Source: Phytophthora colocasiae
Taxonomy: Eukaryota > Oomycota > Peronosporomycetes > Peronosporales > Peronosporaceae
Assembly: GCA_018806915.1 (NCBI GenBank)
Contig: JAGKQI010000012.1
Location: 223,050-287,049 of the forward strand
Direction: 5' to 3'
DNA: 64,000 nucleotides
In this document: in pieces, positions 44,930 to 56,014 of the stretch
Layout of the letters: every line of letters starts with the position of its first letter
Position numbering within the stretch: the first letter of the stretch is position 1
Position numbers and translations under genes: made by a program
Notes under the pieces: generated by a model
Database searches by the model: none
What the model was told of the DNA's origin: nothing
What the model saw: the letters and a program-made list of their open reading frames with translations, nothing else

Positions 44930-47900
44930 TTAGTTTAACGGCTTCCCGGAGTCTGCCTCATCACTCAGGAGTTTCTCCCGTAGGTGGTTTGGCATGTCCT
45001 TGAGTGCACCTTGTCGAGCAAGTTGCTTGAGTGCTTCCAGAGTTTTCAGATCTTCACAGGGTTTTCCAGGGTGTACTCTTCCACATACCTCACAGGGTGG
45101 CATCCGACACATTCGACTCGGGTGTCCCTTCTCCTGGCATCGGTCACACGTGATATCTCTCCAGCAATCTTCCTCTGAGTGTCCTGAGCGTTGACATTTT
45201 TCACAGAACTTGTTCCAGTAGCCACTATTCTCATGACGCCTCTGGTGTAATCCTTGACCTGACGATCCCGACGGAGATTGGGGCGGTGGGCGCCATCCCA
45301 TATTGTCCATCACTCGATATACCTCATTCGTCAGAGTCTGCGTCCAATCTGCACTTGGTGGGGCCTTTGAATTGTTCGAAGATGCTTGCACATTACTCTC
45401 ATCACGAGCAGACTCTGAAGTCGCACTTGGAGTTCTGGAATCACCCGTCTGATCTCTGGTATCCTGATTGGATTTCAGAGATTCCTTATGGTTTTCAGAG
45501 TCTTCAGAGTCATAGTCTTCAGAATCCATATCTCTTGCGACGTAAGTCCGATGCACACGCTTGGGCTTGAACTGTCCTCGCGGAATATTGTCAGCCCGGA
45601 AATCTCGAGACTTGGCAGGGGTCATTTCTTGGTCACCAGTTCGCCACACGTCTTCATCTTGCTGCAACGCATATTCCAAATCTGAAATCCGTCGAAATCT
45701 CTGACCTTGCAGCGAAGTTTTCAGACGTGCATCTTTAAGCTTCGTGATGAATCGTAGTACATGCTTCTCAAGACGCTTGGACGACTTTCTGAAATCGATG
45801 TCAGCCTTCCCAGCAGCAGAATTAAGTCGGTAGAAAAATTCAAGCGGAGTCTCAGAGTCCTTCATAGCCATCGTAAAGTACCTCTCAGAATACGATGACC
45901 GAGAGCTTTGCAATAACGTTTCTTGAACTCTGAAGACAGCTCTTTCCAGTCACGGGACACACTTTTGGGAAGCTGGTTAAACCAGTCTCGCGCAGACACC
46001 GGGAGCTTCAACTTAAGTTCCTGGGTGCGCGTCTTAGTCGACCAACCTCCTTGAGAAGCCATATTCGTAAAACCGCTCCCACCAATGGACACGTTCCTGA
46101 GTGTAGCTCTGGGGTCGAATTCTCAAGGTTGTTGGAGTTCATGAACGGCCTCAGTGTCAGAAGTGTGGTTCCGGCTTGCGCTTGAGTTGCTGCCGTCAAA
46201 TTCACCACTTCACCTGGCTCCGAGTTCTCCGATGACGAGCTCGCAGAGTCTGAACTTGAATCGTCAGAGTCTCCACCAGAGTCTGGCGCTCTATCATGAT
46301 GCTTCGCTCTGCGAGACGCTCTTCGATCTCCATTAGGCCGTCTATCTTTAGTTCTCTGCGGCGGATCTCGTCTCGGAGTAGACGCATCGTCTGGTATCAC
46401 CCTTGGTCTCTTTCGCCGAAGTCGCTTGGAGTCACCTGGGTGGTCGTAGCAGTAGTAGCGCCGCCATTCCTCTCGGCCTTCACTCGCTTCGTCCCCGTGC
46501 TTCGTGCAGGGGTGCCTTGCTGGAAGGTTGCAACCTCTCGGGATTCCGTCTTGAGAGCCGGTGAATGTGACATGGGTTCAACCCCAACCCTTCTTGCGTC
46601 ACTTCTGATTTCCGACCCTGATACTGGATACATAGTTGCAACTTCAGGGTTGCCTGTTTTGTAACACTTGGTTTGAAGTTGCTGAATCAGGGTGACCGAC
46701 CCTTCGCGCCTCTTGAACTTGGGATAATGTCGCTCGAAGGTTTCTCAACTGACCGGCTTGGAACCGTTGCATGTTCTGAGAACTTTCTTTCTCCCTGTCG
46801 CGCTCGGCTTCCAAATCTTTCATTCGCTGCTGTAAGGCTTCCATTTGAGAAATCCAGTCCCGTTTCATCTCGTCAGTCAGCACGTGCACGTTCGGCTTCA
46901 GTCTCAGCCTCTCTTTGTCGCCAGCGTTCAGCAAACTCTGATTCCAGACGTTGGTTTTCAGAGTTCCAGAGCTCCGTTTTCAGAGTTTCCAACTCTGCTG
47001 TGCTGCGATTTCCGAGTTTGCTCTCAGACACCAGACTTCTGCGTTCTTCAGCGTCGTCCGCACGTCTCTCAGCCTCCAATCGCGCGTTTTCAGACTCCAA
47101 CAAGCGGTCGGTGAGCTTCTGAATCTCGCGTCTTGCTTCCAAGTCACGTTGTTCCCGACGACGATCGCGTTCCATAGACTCCAAGCGTTCTCGGGCCAAG
47201 AACTCCATCTGCGCTTTGCTCCATCCGGCGTTGCCACTCCTGCTGCTGCCTCATGACGTTCAACTCGATCTGGGCAGGTCCTGATCTCTGAGAACTTCGA
47301 GCTTCAGACTTCGTACGACTCGACGCGATGGAACTCAAGCGTCGGGACGGTGGTCTTGGAAGGTCTTCACTCTTCACACTTTGGCGGTGGCTCTGGTGAC
47401 TTTCGCTTCGGGTGGAGACAGATACAGGCGGAATCTCCGGAGTCAATTGTCTGAAATCCCGTGAAGAACTTCTGACAGACACCTGGTTTCCAGACTTCGC
47501 GTCCGCCACCTCTGGTTTTCTCTTCCGGCATGTCGACATCTTTGAACTCTGGTTTCACTGGTAACAACGTTCGCGTCACTTGAATCCCCATGCCTTCAGA
47601 GGCTGTTCCTCCCACATCAGCGCCTTGAGCGATTAACGCCAGACTTCCTGTGGACAGCGACATATGTGATGCCTCCCTCGACTCATGGACATCAAGGACG
47701 AATCCGTAGAGCTTCCGCGGGAAGTCTGGAATCCCGACGACTGGTCATCCGAGGTCCCAATGACACTGGGAATTGGCACGTCCGACATCCGAGTCTGAGA
47801 AGTGCCGTGATCCTCAGACATCGGGTTTCCAGAGTCCGGTCGTGTGTTATCGGAACGACTCTCGTACTGCGGCAGTGAAGACAGCGACGGCGTCGACAGG

Positions 47901-49182
47901 GCTGACGGTGTTGACGGGACATGTGGGCGCGGTGGTCTCTGCTGTAAGCGCTTGGACCGCGGTGGTTCATCACTGCTGGAACCATCGGAGCTGTGCGTCA
48001 CTCGAGTCCGGTCACCCGGAGTCGCATGATCAGCTGTCGTCCTTGTAGGTCAGCATCCTTGTCTGGTAATACACTGTCTGCTTCATCTCGACTTGTCATG
48101 TCTTCTGCTTTCACACTTTCTGGGAGTCGGTTAACCTGTAACCTGGCGGTCACGGTGGCCCACTCAACCAATTCCACAGCGAGTCGACTCTGAAGTTCGG
48201 ACGCCACGCTGCGTACTTGGGACTCGAAAACAGCTGACGCTTGTGTCTGGGACCATGTTGGGAGGAGGTTCTGGAATTCGAAACCCGCCTCGTACAGCAT
48301 TGTCTGAAGAATAGCTACACACTCTGGTGCTGTCAACGTGCTCATCGGAATCTCGACGTAGGAAAGATCTTGTATCCGGCCAAAACCATGGCGCCTCACG
48401 TGAAACTCTGAGATCCACATATCCTCAGGGAAGACAGAGGAACATCGCCACTTGATGTAGTCGCCGGTCGCTGCAGCAGCTTTCTGGAAAGCATCAGCAC
48501 TAGGCTTCATCGTCGGCCACATATACTCGATGCTTGGCGGGACGACCTTGCCTGTGTCCATATCTCTCCAGCGGCGGAACTCACGACGCACATACCTCAG
48601 AGCTCGTTCCCCATCAAGCGAATCAGCCCTCCCAGACTCGTCAGACGGTGTCTTCAGAGACTCTTCGGACTTGATTGCCATGTCATCAGACAATGGTGTG
48701 TCTTCAGACTTTGGGGACTGCGGAACATGTTCTTCAGAGTGTCCGGGTTCTATTTTCACTTCGTCCACGGACTGGCCGGAAGTTGCCGAATCTGAACACA
48801 GATCGATCACTTCCGGGGGCTCAACCATATCGGCGCCTCCCTCAGACGCCTTATCACCACCCTCGCGGGCAGTGGTCACCTCGTCACCAGAAGCCTCGAC
48901 TTCTGACGGGCCTTCAGAACCTTGTTCACTAGAGACAGCAGGTGCCTCCTGAGCTTCTGGTTCCTCAGCAGGCTGGTCTTCGACCGCCGGTTCTGGGACG
49001 CTCACACTCTCAGCTGCTTTCTTCTATCGCGCAGCCTTCCTCTTCTCGCGGGCCGCCTTCTGGACAGCATCCAAGTCTGGTTGCTCCTCAGGCGATAAAC
49101 CTTGTAGACGCTTGGATTGACGTGTCGGAATACTCCGACCACGACCACGGCGTCCTCCTCTCGTAGATCCTGGCGTAGCCAT
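44930..49182 (-). pseudogene. gag: E2 gag, broken by many single-base indels
   Basis: Same gene as E1 gag, ATG at 49182, same in-frame TAG at 49024-49026. The first ~330 codons after the TAG (49005-47998) and the last ~327 (45913-44930) are intact. Between 46070 and 48010 about ten one-base insertions or deletions occur, mostly in homopolymers (for example 46078, 46640, 47216, 47519, 47677, 48004). The E1-specific extra A is absent, so the ancestor had an open frame there. Zinc knuckles and capsid region are preserved. Confidence 0.88.
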
Positions 49183-49275
49183 CTTGAATGTAGACGCTTG
49201 ACAGGAAACGTTCTCTTCTTGTACTCTCAAATCCGGTGATATCACGATTCCAAAGATCCGGGCACGCGCACCAGT

Positions 49276-49512
49276 TGTCGCGAAGTCGGTGAAACTTTGG
49301 TCGCGGAGCAGGGGGGCGTATAGTGAACCCTAGTTATACGACTACTGAAAAGGGGTTTTCAGAGCCGTACAACGGTAGGTTGGCGTGTGGTACCTTGCGG
49401 TATCCTCGTGGGTTCGTTGTCTTCGGAAATATGACCCTCGCCGGAGTCTGAGAATGTGTTGTGAAGAGAAGTAGGGGTTCCCTTGGAGTCTGGTGTCGGT
49501 ATTCAGGAAGAT
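49276..49512 (-). repeat. 5' LTR of E2, interrupted by E3
   Basis: Starts with the same TGTCGCGAAG edge as 40846 and is nearly identical to E1 up to about 41083, where E3 (TGTGGTG...) begins. The remaining LTR must lie right of the window. The primer-binding site of E2 is at 49256-49273. Confidence 0.85.
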
Positions 49513-51013
49513 TGTGGTGAAGCGGACGAAAAATTTTTTTCCCGGAGAGGCGATGTCAGCCACGAACCCGAATAGAGTCGGAACGAGCGACAGGGGGGGA
49601 CCGGTGATCGCCAGATCTGGGTCGAATCAGACGGAGGTACGATGGGTCCCGCCGGGAACAGGCAATGGAGACACCGGCGAAGAAGCAGGTGGAGCGGTGT
49701 TCGTGGGTGATCCGAATCCTGCCGTGGTGTTCGTAGGTGATCCGAATCCTGCCGGAGGAAGAATGGGGAAATCAAGGATGTTCTCGCGCGATCAACGATG
49801 ACGGGTCCCCAAGCGAGCATGATCAGCTTACCCTGGCGCCCCGAAGCCTCTAACAGCACGATCCAACTTCCCCGGGCGGCGACGAAGCGAGATCACGCAA
49901 GATCGCGCAATGATCCTCTCCCGTATAAGTACGAGATCAGCTCCGGATCAAGGTCAAGCCCAGGCGCGACGCAGACTCTTCTTGTGGCCTGATCCGGATT
50001 CTAAGAAGGATCACCAAGCGGGATCAGGCAGTGATCAAGTCCCGATTAAAGTACGAGATCAAGCTCCGGTTAAGTGCGAGATCAAGTCCCGATTAAGTAC
50101 GAGATCAAGCTCCGGTTAAGTGCGAGATCAAGCTTCGGTTAAGTGCGAGATCAAGCTTCGGTTAAGTGCGAGATCAAGCTTCGGTTAAGTGCGAGATCAA
50201 GCTTCGGTTATGCGAGATCAAGCTTCGGTTAAGTACGAGATCGAAGCTTCGGTTAAGTACGGAATCGGCTCAAGATCAGGGTTAGGGGAACCAAGCTAGT
50301 GATCAGCTATGTAGCCAGTGTCATGTGATCGTAGGATAGTAAATCAGGATGGGATTAGTAGGCATAGGAATAACCATAAACAGAATCGAATTTGCCCTGA
50401 ACCACTCCAAGTGTCTTCGCTACGTCTGGAACCGGGAACTACATTGGCCCTACAAGCGTCAGGAAGGTAAGGATACGTGACCTAGTATAGCGGTTAAGTC
50501 TGGATAATATATTGGCCAGCTTTGCCTATCCTAGTGAACTATCCTTTAAGTGCATACATCGGATCGGAAGGAATTGGTTGTTTAGCTTCTAAAGATCCCG
50601 TCGAATCTCGCCCCCTCAAGACCCCCGCTATCGGAAGCGGAAAACAACGGAAAGGAAGGGACCGAATCCCGAACATTGGACTATTGGAAGACCTGGATCA
50701 AGAACCAGGCACCCGGATCAAGGCTCGAGAACTCGCCTACGACCGGGATCAAGTACCCCGAGGTGGAGTGAAGAACTTCCACGCCGCCTCAAACCCCTGC
50801 GTCACCCAAGCCCAAGACCTTCTTCTCGTCCCAAGACATCTTCAGAAGTTACCTGGAAGAGCGTAACCCGCCTACCGACGGGTACACAAGGTGAACACTA
50901 CACGCAACAAGATCACGGATCATCGGGGGACCCCCTCCGTTAGTCGGTGTCTGGGCGCAAGTGGCGATCGCGATCGGCCTCAACCAGATTTTGGTCAGAT
51001 CCGCTCCACCACA
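49513..51013 (+). repeat. 5' LTR of E3 (1501 bp)
   Basis: Starts TGTGGTGAAGCGG and ends CCGCTCCACCACA, one base before the primer-binding site. It contains a ~23-bp tandem array (50041-50266). The same sequence recurs from 62451 to the window end with numerous small indels. Confidence 0.92.
50041..50266 (+). repeat. ~23-bp tandem repeat inside the E3 LTR
   Basis: About ten copies of GTTAAGTGCGAGATCAAGCT followed by TCG, with a few variants (TCCCG, GTAC). Each copy contains GAGATCAAGCTT, so the array could hold repeated protein-binding sites; that is inference. The copy in the right LTR (about 62997-63245) is scrambled by indels. Confidence 0.9.
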
Positions 51014-53347
51014 ATGGTGCGCGTGCCCGGATCTTCTGGTGACTTCGGATATCACCGTGAGTCCCAAGAAGATGTCAAGATTAAAGAAGAACAAGGGGAA
51101 GAAGTGCCTACGAAGGTTGGATCAACGGAGGCACCGCTAAAAACGGAAAGATCCACAGATCAGCAGAGTTCTGGGAGGATCTCTACTGACAGACATGAGG
51201 CAGACCTGGATCGCAATCCAGATCTCGAAGAAAAACCTCGAATTCCTCCCAAGGCCCCGTCGAGGGCCATTGCGGATCTCGATGAGAATCGAGATCCGCA
51301 CACGAGCGATAAGGAATCAGCAAAGCTGAAACCTAATCTGCTCACCAAGTCCACTGGTGCCTCAAGATCGACCAAGAAAAAGAAGATCAAGAGCACCCGG
51401 ACGAAATTGAAGGCTCCAGACTCAGAGCCAGAGGATGTGATCAACCCAGGATCAACGATCACCAAGGACGCGATCGAACAGGCCTACTACAGGAAGAGGC
51501 TAAGCGAGACCTTGCTTAATGATCCTGTTCTTACGATCATACAAGTCCGCCAGATCGGTAACCTCACCGGCCCAGTGTCGAAGCCCCGGATTAGCTCTGA
51601 CCGCCTGAACGCGGTGAAGATTCTACTTGATCTGCTCCAAGAAGCTGGTTTGGTGGCTGGAGAGTTCGACCCAAACTCTCTATTTGACTTGGAACTGCAA
51701 GCGATTCAATCTGCGACCCATGATCTATTCGACTCCCTCAAGATCTTGGTCGGCGAGCGCCTACTGACGCCCGACCCAGGCTATCAGACTGGGTCGTCAT
51801 GCTACGCGTCAGCGACCTCGGAACCAGACTCAGATAGCCCGAGAGGGTTGCAACGCATGTCGTTAGGGCCCTCCGGCGCCAAGTTCCTGAAATCGCGTGT
51901 GAAGAAACAGGATACGCGATCGATGGCCGCAAAGCTGGAGGTCAAGATGCCCGATCAGCAGAAAATCGCCGGATCCGGACGGACCAGACCGCGCCGACGA
52001 CTAATTCCACTGGATCGAGCAACAAGTTGGACGATTACTTTCAAATGGCGATGGATCGTTTCTTTGAAGAACGGAATCTCGCGACACCCCGATCGCCGAT
52101 CAAAGGGGAGTTGGATGTTGAAATGGAGTCCGTCACGGCCTCGGATCCGGATGCATGGGAATACGATCCGGACGATATGGGCATACCAAGTTCTGGTGGA
52201 CAGATGTCGAGCCGAGCAGCGATCGCATCCGCGGCAATCGGTCAAGGGAGGATCGTCGATGATCCAGCGGGTCCGGATCTCAGCGATCTCGGATCTGAAA
52301 GATTTTGCGGGTAAAGATCTGGACGAAGATCGCGCTCGGGCCTGGATCGAGTAAAGTCAAGTCAGCATTTCAGCGCGATCAGGCTACGGAAGAAGAGAAA
52401 TGCCTCACATTTGCAGATCTGATGGTGGGACCGGCAAAGAACTGGTACAGGCAGCTCAGTCGAACGACGAAAACCAAGTGGGCAGATTCTGTTGGACAGT
52501 TTCCAGACCCAGTATTGTGGGTTGGGTATGTCGGTCGCGTGGCAATACTATCACGCTCGCAAGCGATCGGAAGAGACTCCTCTCGATTATCTCTACCGGC
52601 TCAACGTGGCGGCTTTACGTGCTAGACTGAAGATCAAGGACGGGAGCCCTAAGGCCCGCCGAGAACATGTGGACCACTACATAGAGACATTGGGAGATCC
52701 GGAGTTAGCTGATCGGCTGACCCTACTCCGACTGAGTGACGTCGATGAGCTGGAGGAGGTACTTCGTGCCCGGGAACGGGCGAAAAGCAGGACAGCGTAA
52801 ATCTGCGTTCGGATCGAAGTATAGACAAAAAGCACCGGCCAGTGCTCCAGCAGCACCCACCCGAGCGGTGGTACGGGCGATCCAAACCCAAGATCCGAGC
52901 TCGGAATCAGAGGAAATATCCGGATCGGACGGATCCGACTCTGAAGGCGATCTCCGGAGAATATATCTTGCTGCGTCGGAAGACAAGCAGATCGGCACTG
53001 GGGGCGTCCCCCACCAACAGGATCAGTCGCGATCGCAGGTGAACACGCAAGATCGAGGCCGGATCGCGGATCGCAGGGGTACGTCGGACCACGATCGAGG
53101 TCGCTGTTCACACTGTGGATCGCGGAAGCATACGGATCTGGACTGCTGGAGACGTCTAACCTGCGAAAAGTGCGGGAAGAGAGGTCATCCAACAGATCGC
53201 TGTCTGTATACCTGCCGTGGTTGTGGGGAGATCCATGAAGCTGGAGAATGCCCCATGGAAGAATTCTACAACCAGATCCGCAAGTGGTACGACCCGACCC
53301 GACATGCCGGATTGTTCCCCGAGAAGGTGGAAAAGATGTTAAACTAG
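51014..53347 (+). pseudogene. gag: E3 gag, several frameshifts
   Basis: The frame is open from before the LTR end; its first ATG after the LTR is at 51014, formed by the base before the primer-binding site plus its TG. The N-terminal ~330 residues are charged and disordered (EDVKIKEEQGEEVP), with a helical part (DRLNAVKILLDLLQEAG). After shifts near 51990, 52310 and 52490 the capsid-like region follows (KNWYRQLSRTTKTKW, SVAWQYYHARKRSEETPLDY). A last shift near 52750 leads to three CCHC-type knuckles (CSHCGSRKHTDLDC, CEKCGKRGHPTDRC, CRGCGEIHEAGEC) and the stop at 53345-53347. It is related to E1 gag in knuckle arrangement. Confidence 0.85.
51015..51032 (+). other. primer-binding site of E3
   Basis: TGGTGCGCGTGCCCGGAT, one base after the LTR end; identical to the sites of E1 and E2. 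The tRNA species cannot be named from the sequence alone. Confidence 0.85.
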
Positions 53348-53471
53348 GACGCTCGCCGGTTTGGAAACCGGTACGAGCCGAGCGTTCTGAGTACTGCATC
53401 TATGCATATGTGAACAAGAAATCGAGAGATCAAGATAGGAGAATTCGGATCTGCGCGGTAATACATGTAAG

Positions 53472-53945
53472 TTGCATTCGTATAGTGCTAAGATCGCGAG
53501 TCTTCCCCGGATCGATGAGTTCTCGCGATCTGGTGCGGAAGTGGCTTTGGATCTCAAGGAAGGAGAATCCAGGGGGTATTGGAAATACCACGCACCAGGA
53601 AAATGGTTCCGCCAAGCCAAGATCTCAGGCAAGATCAATCAGGAAAGAGCGATCTTGCTCCTGGACACTGGCGCCGAGGTATCCATCTTGGATACCACCT
53701 TTGCTCGTAAGGTTGGGTGCCACTTTGATACTAGTCAGAGACAGGAGTGTGTTGGGATCGGCGATAATGTGTACACCACTGAGGGAAGAACGAGGATCAA
53801 AGATCACACTTGCGGGATATTTGGTCTACTTTTCGATATTTGGATCGGAGATCTATCCGGACAAGATGCGATCCTGGGTATGGATTTCATGATCCCGGCT
53901 GGGGGTCCGGATGGATCTGGCAGAGGGATCGATGTGCTTACCTAA
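53472..53945 (+). CDS. pol: E3 pol: aspartic protease part
   Basis: The frame contains LLLDTGAEVSILD (catalytic DTG) and, about 70 residues later, AILGMDFMI, the paired features of retroelement aspartic proteases that cut Gag and Pol. No ATG heads this frame, so the real start is probably upstream in another frame (about 53405-53470) or was lost. It begins about 125 bp after the gag stop, the same arrangement as in E1. Confidence 0.85.
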   Translation: MHSYSAKIASLPRIDEFSRSGAEVALDLKEGESRGYWKYHAPGKWFRQAKISGKINQERAILLLDTGAEVSILDTTFARKVGCHFDTSQRQECVGIGDNVYTTEGRTRIKDHTCGIFGLLFDIWIGDLSGQDAILGMDFMIPAGGPDGSGRGIDVLT

Positions 53946-54946
53946 TGAAGTGGGGATACCACTTAGTGGTCGCAAAAGATTATACGGGGAGAAGGTGAGA
54001 TCAGTGAAATTGGAGGAAGATCTACATATCCCAGTTGGGGGATCTGAAGAGACCGCCTCGAGAGTGAAATTATCGGCGACGGAGAAATTATGGGTGACCA
54101 GAGGCGACCGATGGGTACCCACCGTGGTAAATGGACCCGGCCGAACTCGGTACTTAGTGATCACGAATTTGAGTGAAGATTTTACGACTGGATCACAGAT
54201 TACATGTCGGGATGGTACTTGATCAAGAAAAGTTCCTCGCTACCCCGGGTTTGTGTCGATCGGGTCCCGGCGTTACATGGAGTGGCAGAATCTAGCTCTA
54301 GAAGCGACAGTGGACGCAAGACTGGAACCTCAGGAAACCGTAGAGACCCCCTTACCGTCGGTCGAACGGCCGACCTACGTTACGCCGCGATCTATACTCC
54401 GTCGAGGTGAGGCAATCAAGACCGATCCTGATCCTGCACCAATATCGACATTGGAACCGCGATCACCGACCGATACGGCCGAAGTCAAGGTCGCATTCAT
54501 CGACCCCCAACCGGATCCCACGGATACCCCACCGATCACGATCAGTTCCGACAAGACCCTGAGTGGCGAAGCTGGGGCGGTGAGACTGAGACGAATGAGA
54601 GCTTGCCAGATCAGGCCCCAGGTCGGACAGATCGGACATGCGAAGAAGAGATCGAGAAAAAAACAGAAAAACCAGATTTTCAAATCGAGATCAAACATGA
54701 ATCCGACGCCGGTGCCGTCCCCATGGTTAAAGACACCCCGATCTTGACAGCCAAGGACGATAGGCTGCGTGATCAATCAACGGATGAACCGGATCCGACA
54801 TCTCCTGAAGGGATCGAGAACGCTGATCAGACCCACTTACACGAAAGTGGCGATTTTTCGGCCGAAGATCTAGCCGATAATCTCGCAGTAGTACCGAGAT
54901 CCAGATTTCCACCACTGAAGAAGTCAGGATCGAAGATCTGCAAGTA
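53911..54946 (+). pseudogene. pol: E3 pol linker between protease and RT, frameshifted
   Basis: Three overlapping frames (53911-54222, 54253-54747, 54603-54946) carry a segment matching the corresponding E1 region in style (KLWVTRGDRWVPTVVNGPG against E1 VVWAGRGDRWVTQLIYAA), then a Pro/Asp/Thr-rich disordered stretch. No catalytic function is expected. Confidence 0.6.
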
Positions 54947-56014
54947 GGAAATCCGGGATCGGCTACCCCGGAGGAGATCGAGAAACTTCGACAGATTATT
55001 TGGAAGAGGCGACATCTCCTGATCGGAAAGGGAAACGCACTTCCTCCAGCGGCCAAGGGTGTTATATGCGATATCGACGTGGGTGATGCAAAGCCGATCG
55101 CACAACGAGTCCGGAAAGGTGGCGCCACAGTTCCGCGAGAAAGTATCGGATCTCATCAAAGGACTCCTAGCTGCCAAGATCATCCGGCCATCGACCTCGC
55201 CATGGGCATCGCCGATCGTGGTGATCATCAAGAAGAACGGTGTAGACATCCGACTATGCTTATCGATTATCGGCTGGTGAACGGTCTCACGAGGCTGATG
55301 ATCTACCCAATGCCTCTGATCAATGACCTGTTAGAAGATCTTGACAAGGTTCTGTGGTACTGTTCATTAGACATGGCGAGTGGATTCTGGGTCGTATCAA
55401 TGACCGATCGAGCTCGCGCGATCTCAGCTTTCATCACCCCGTTCGGCCTCTTCGAGTGGAATCGCATGCCGTTCGGGCTGAAGAACGCCCTCAGATCTAT
55501 CAACGTCTTGTGGACAACGCCCTATATGGATTTTTGAAGATCTCCCAGTCAGGGAATACGAAAGACTCTACAGATGTGTTTGAATCAGGGTCCCGGAAGA
55601 TCCTGGTCGCCCGTCGGTTCTAGGACGGAGATCTTACATCGACGATATCTTGATCACGGCTGGATCATGGGATCAAATGTGCGATCGGGTGGAAGACCTA
55701 TTGGAGGCCTGTGATAAAATGGAATCTCTCGATCAGTGTGGCGAAAGAGCTTCTGGGGCATGGATAAGGTGGAATATCTCGGACACAAAGTGTCGATCGA
55801 CGGATTGGAGGCAAACCCGAAAGACCTGAAGTCTCTGACAGATCTGCCATTCCCTGGGTCGCTCCGATCCATGCAATCGTTCCTGGGAAGTTTGAATTAC
55901 TATAGTCGGTTCATCGAGGATTACGCGATCTATGCATCGGTCCTATATGAACTACGTGAAGTGGAGTTCGCAGAACTGAAGAAGCTGACCAGATCTTCGA
56001 AAGATCATGGATAG
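54947..56014 (+). pseudogene. pol: E3 pol: reverse transcriptase, frameshifted but with YIDD
   Basis: The N-terminus (EEIEKLRQIIWKRRHLL, VICDIDVGDAKPIAQR) leads through a frame change near 55110 to STSPWASPIVVIIKKNG, LIDYRLVNGLTRL, CSLDMASGFW (first Asp near 55370) and MPFGLKNA. Another change near 55490 separates this from the YIDD box at 55635-55646. The thumb and connection follow (VEYLGHKVSIDGL, MQSFLGSLNYYSRFIED). All polymerase motifs are present across the frames. The C-terminal piece 55736-56014 is one clean frame. Confidence 0.88.

Larger units (their letters stand above)
41344..49512 (-). mobile_element. Ty3/Gypsy retrotransposon E2, head-to-tail with E1
   Basis: This is nearly identical to E1 over about 8.16 kb and in the same orientation. 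The two copies share the LTR at 40846, as produced by recombination between LTRs. Its own 5' LTR (from 49276) is interrupted at 49512 by E3. Coding regions carry many single-base indels relative to E1. Confidence 0.85.

Noticed and set aside
51015..51032. tRNA gene fragment (CCA-end complement)
   Set aside because: Only 18 nt match, and it sits directly after an LTR end in all three elements; it is a primer-binding site.
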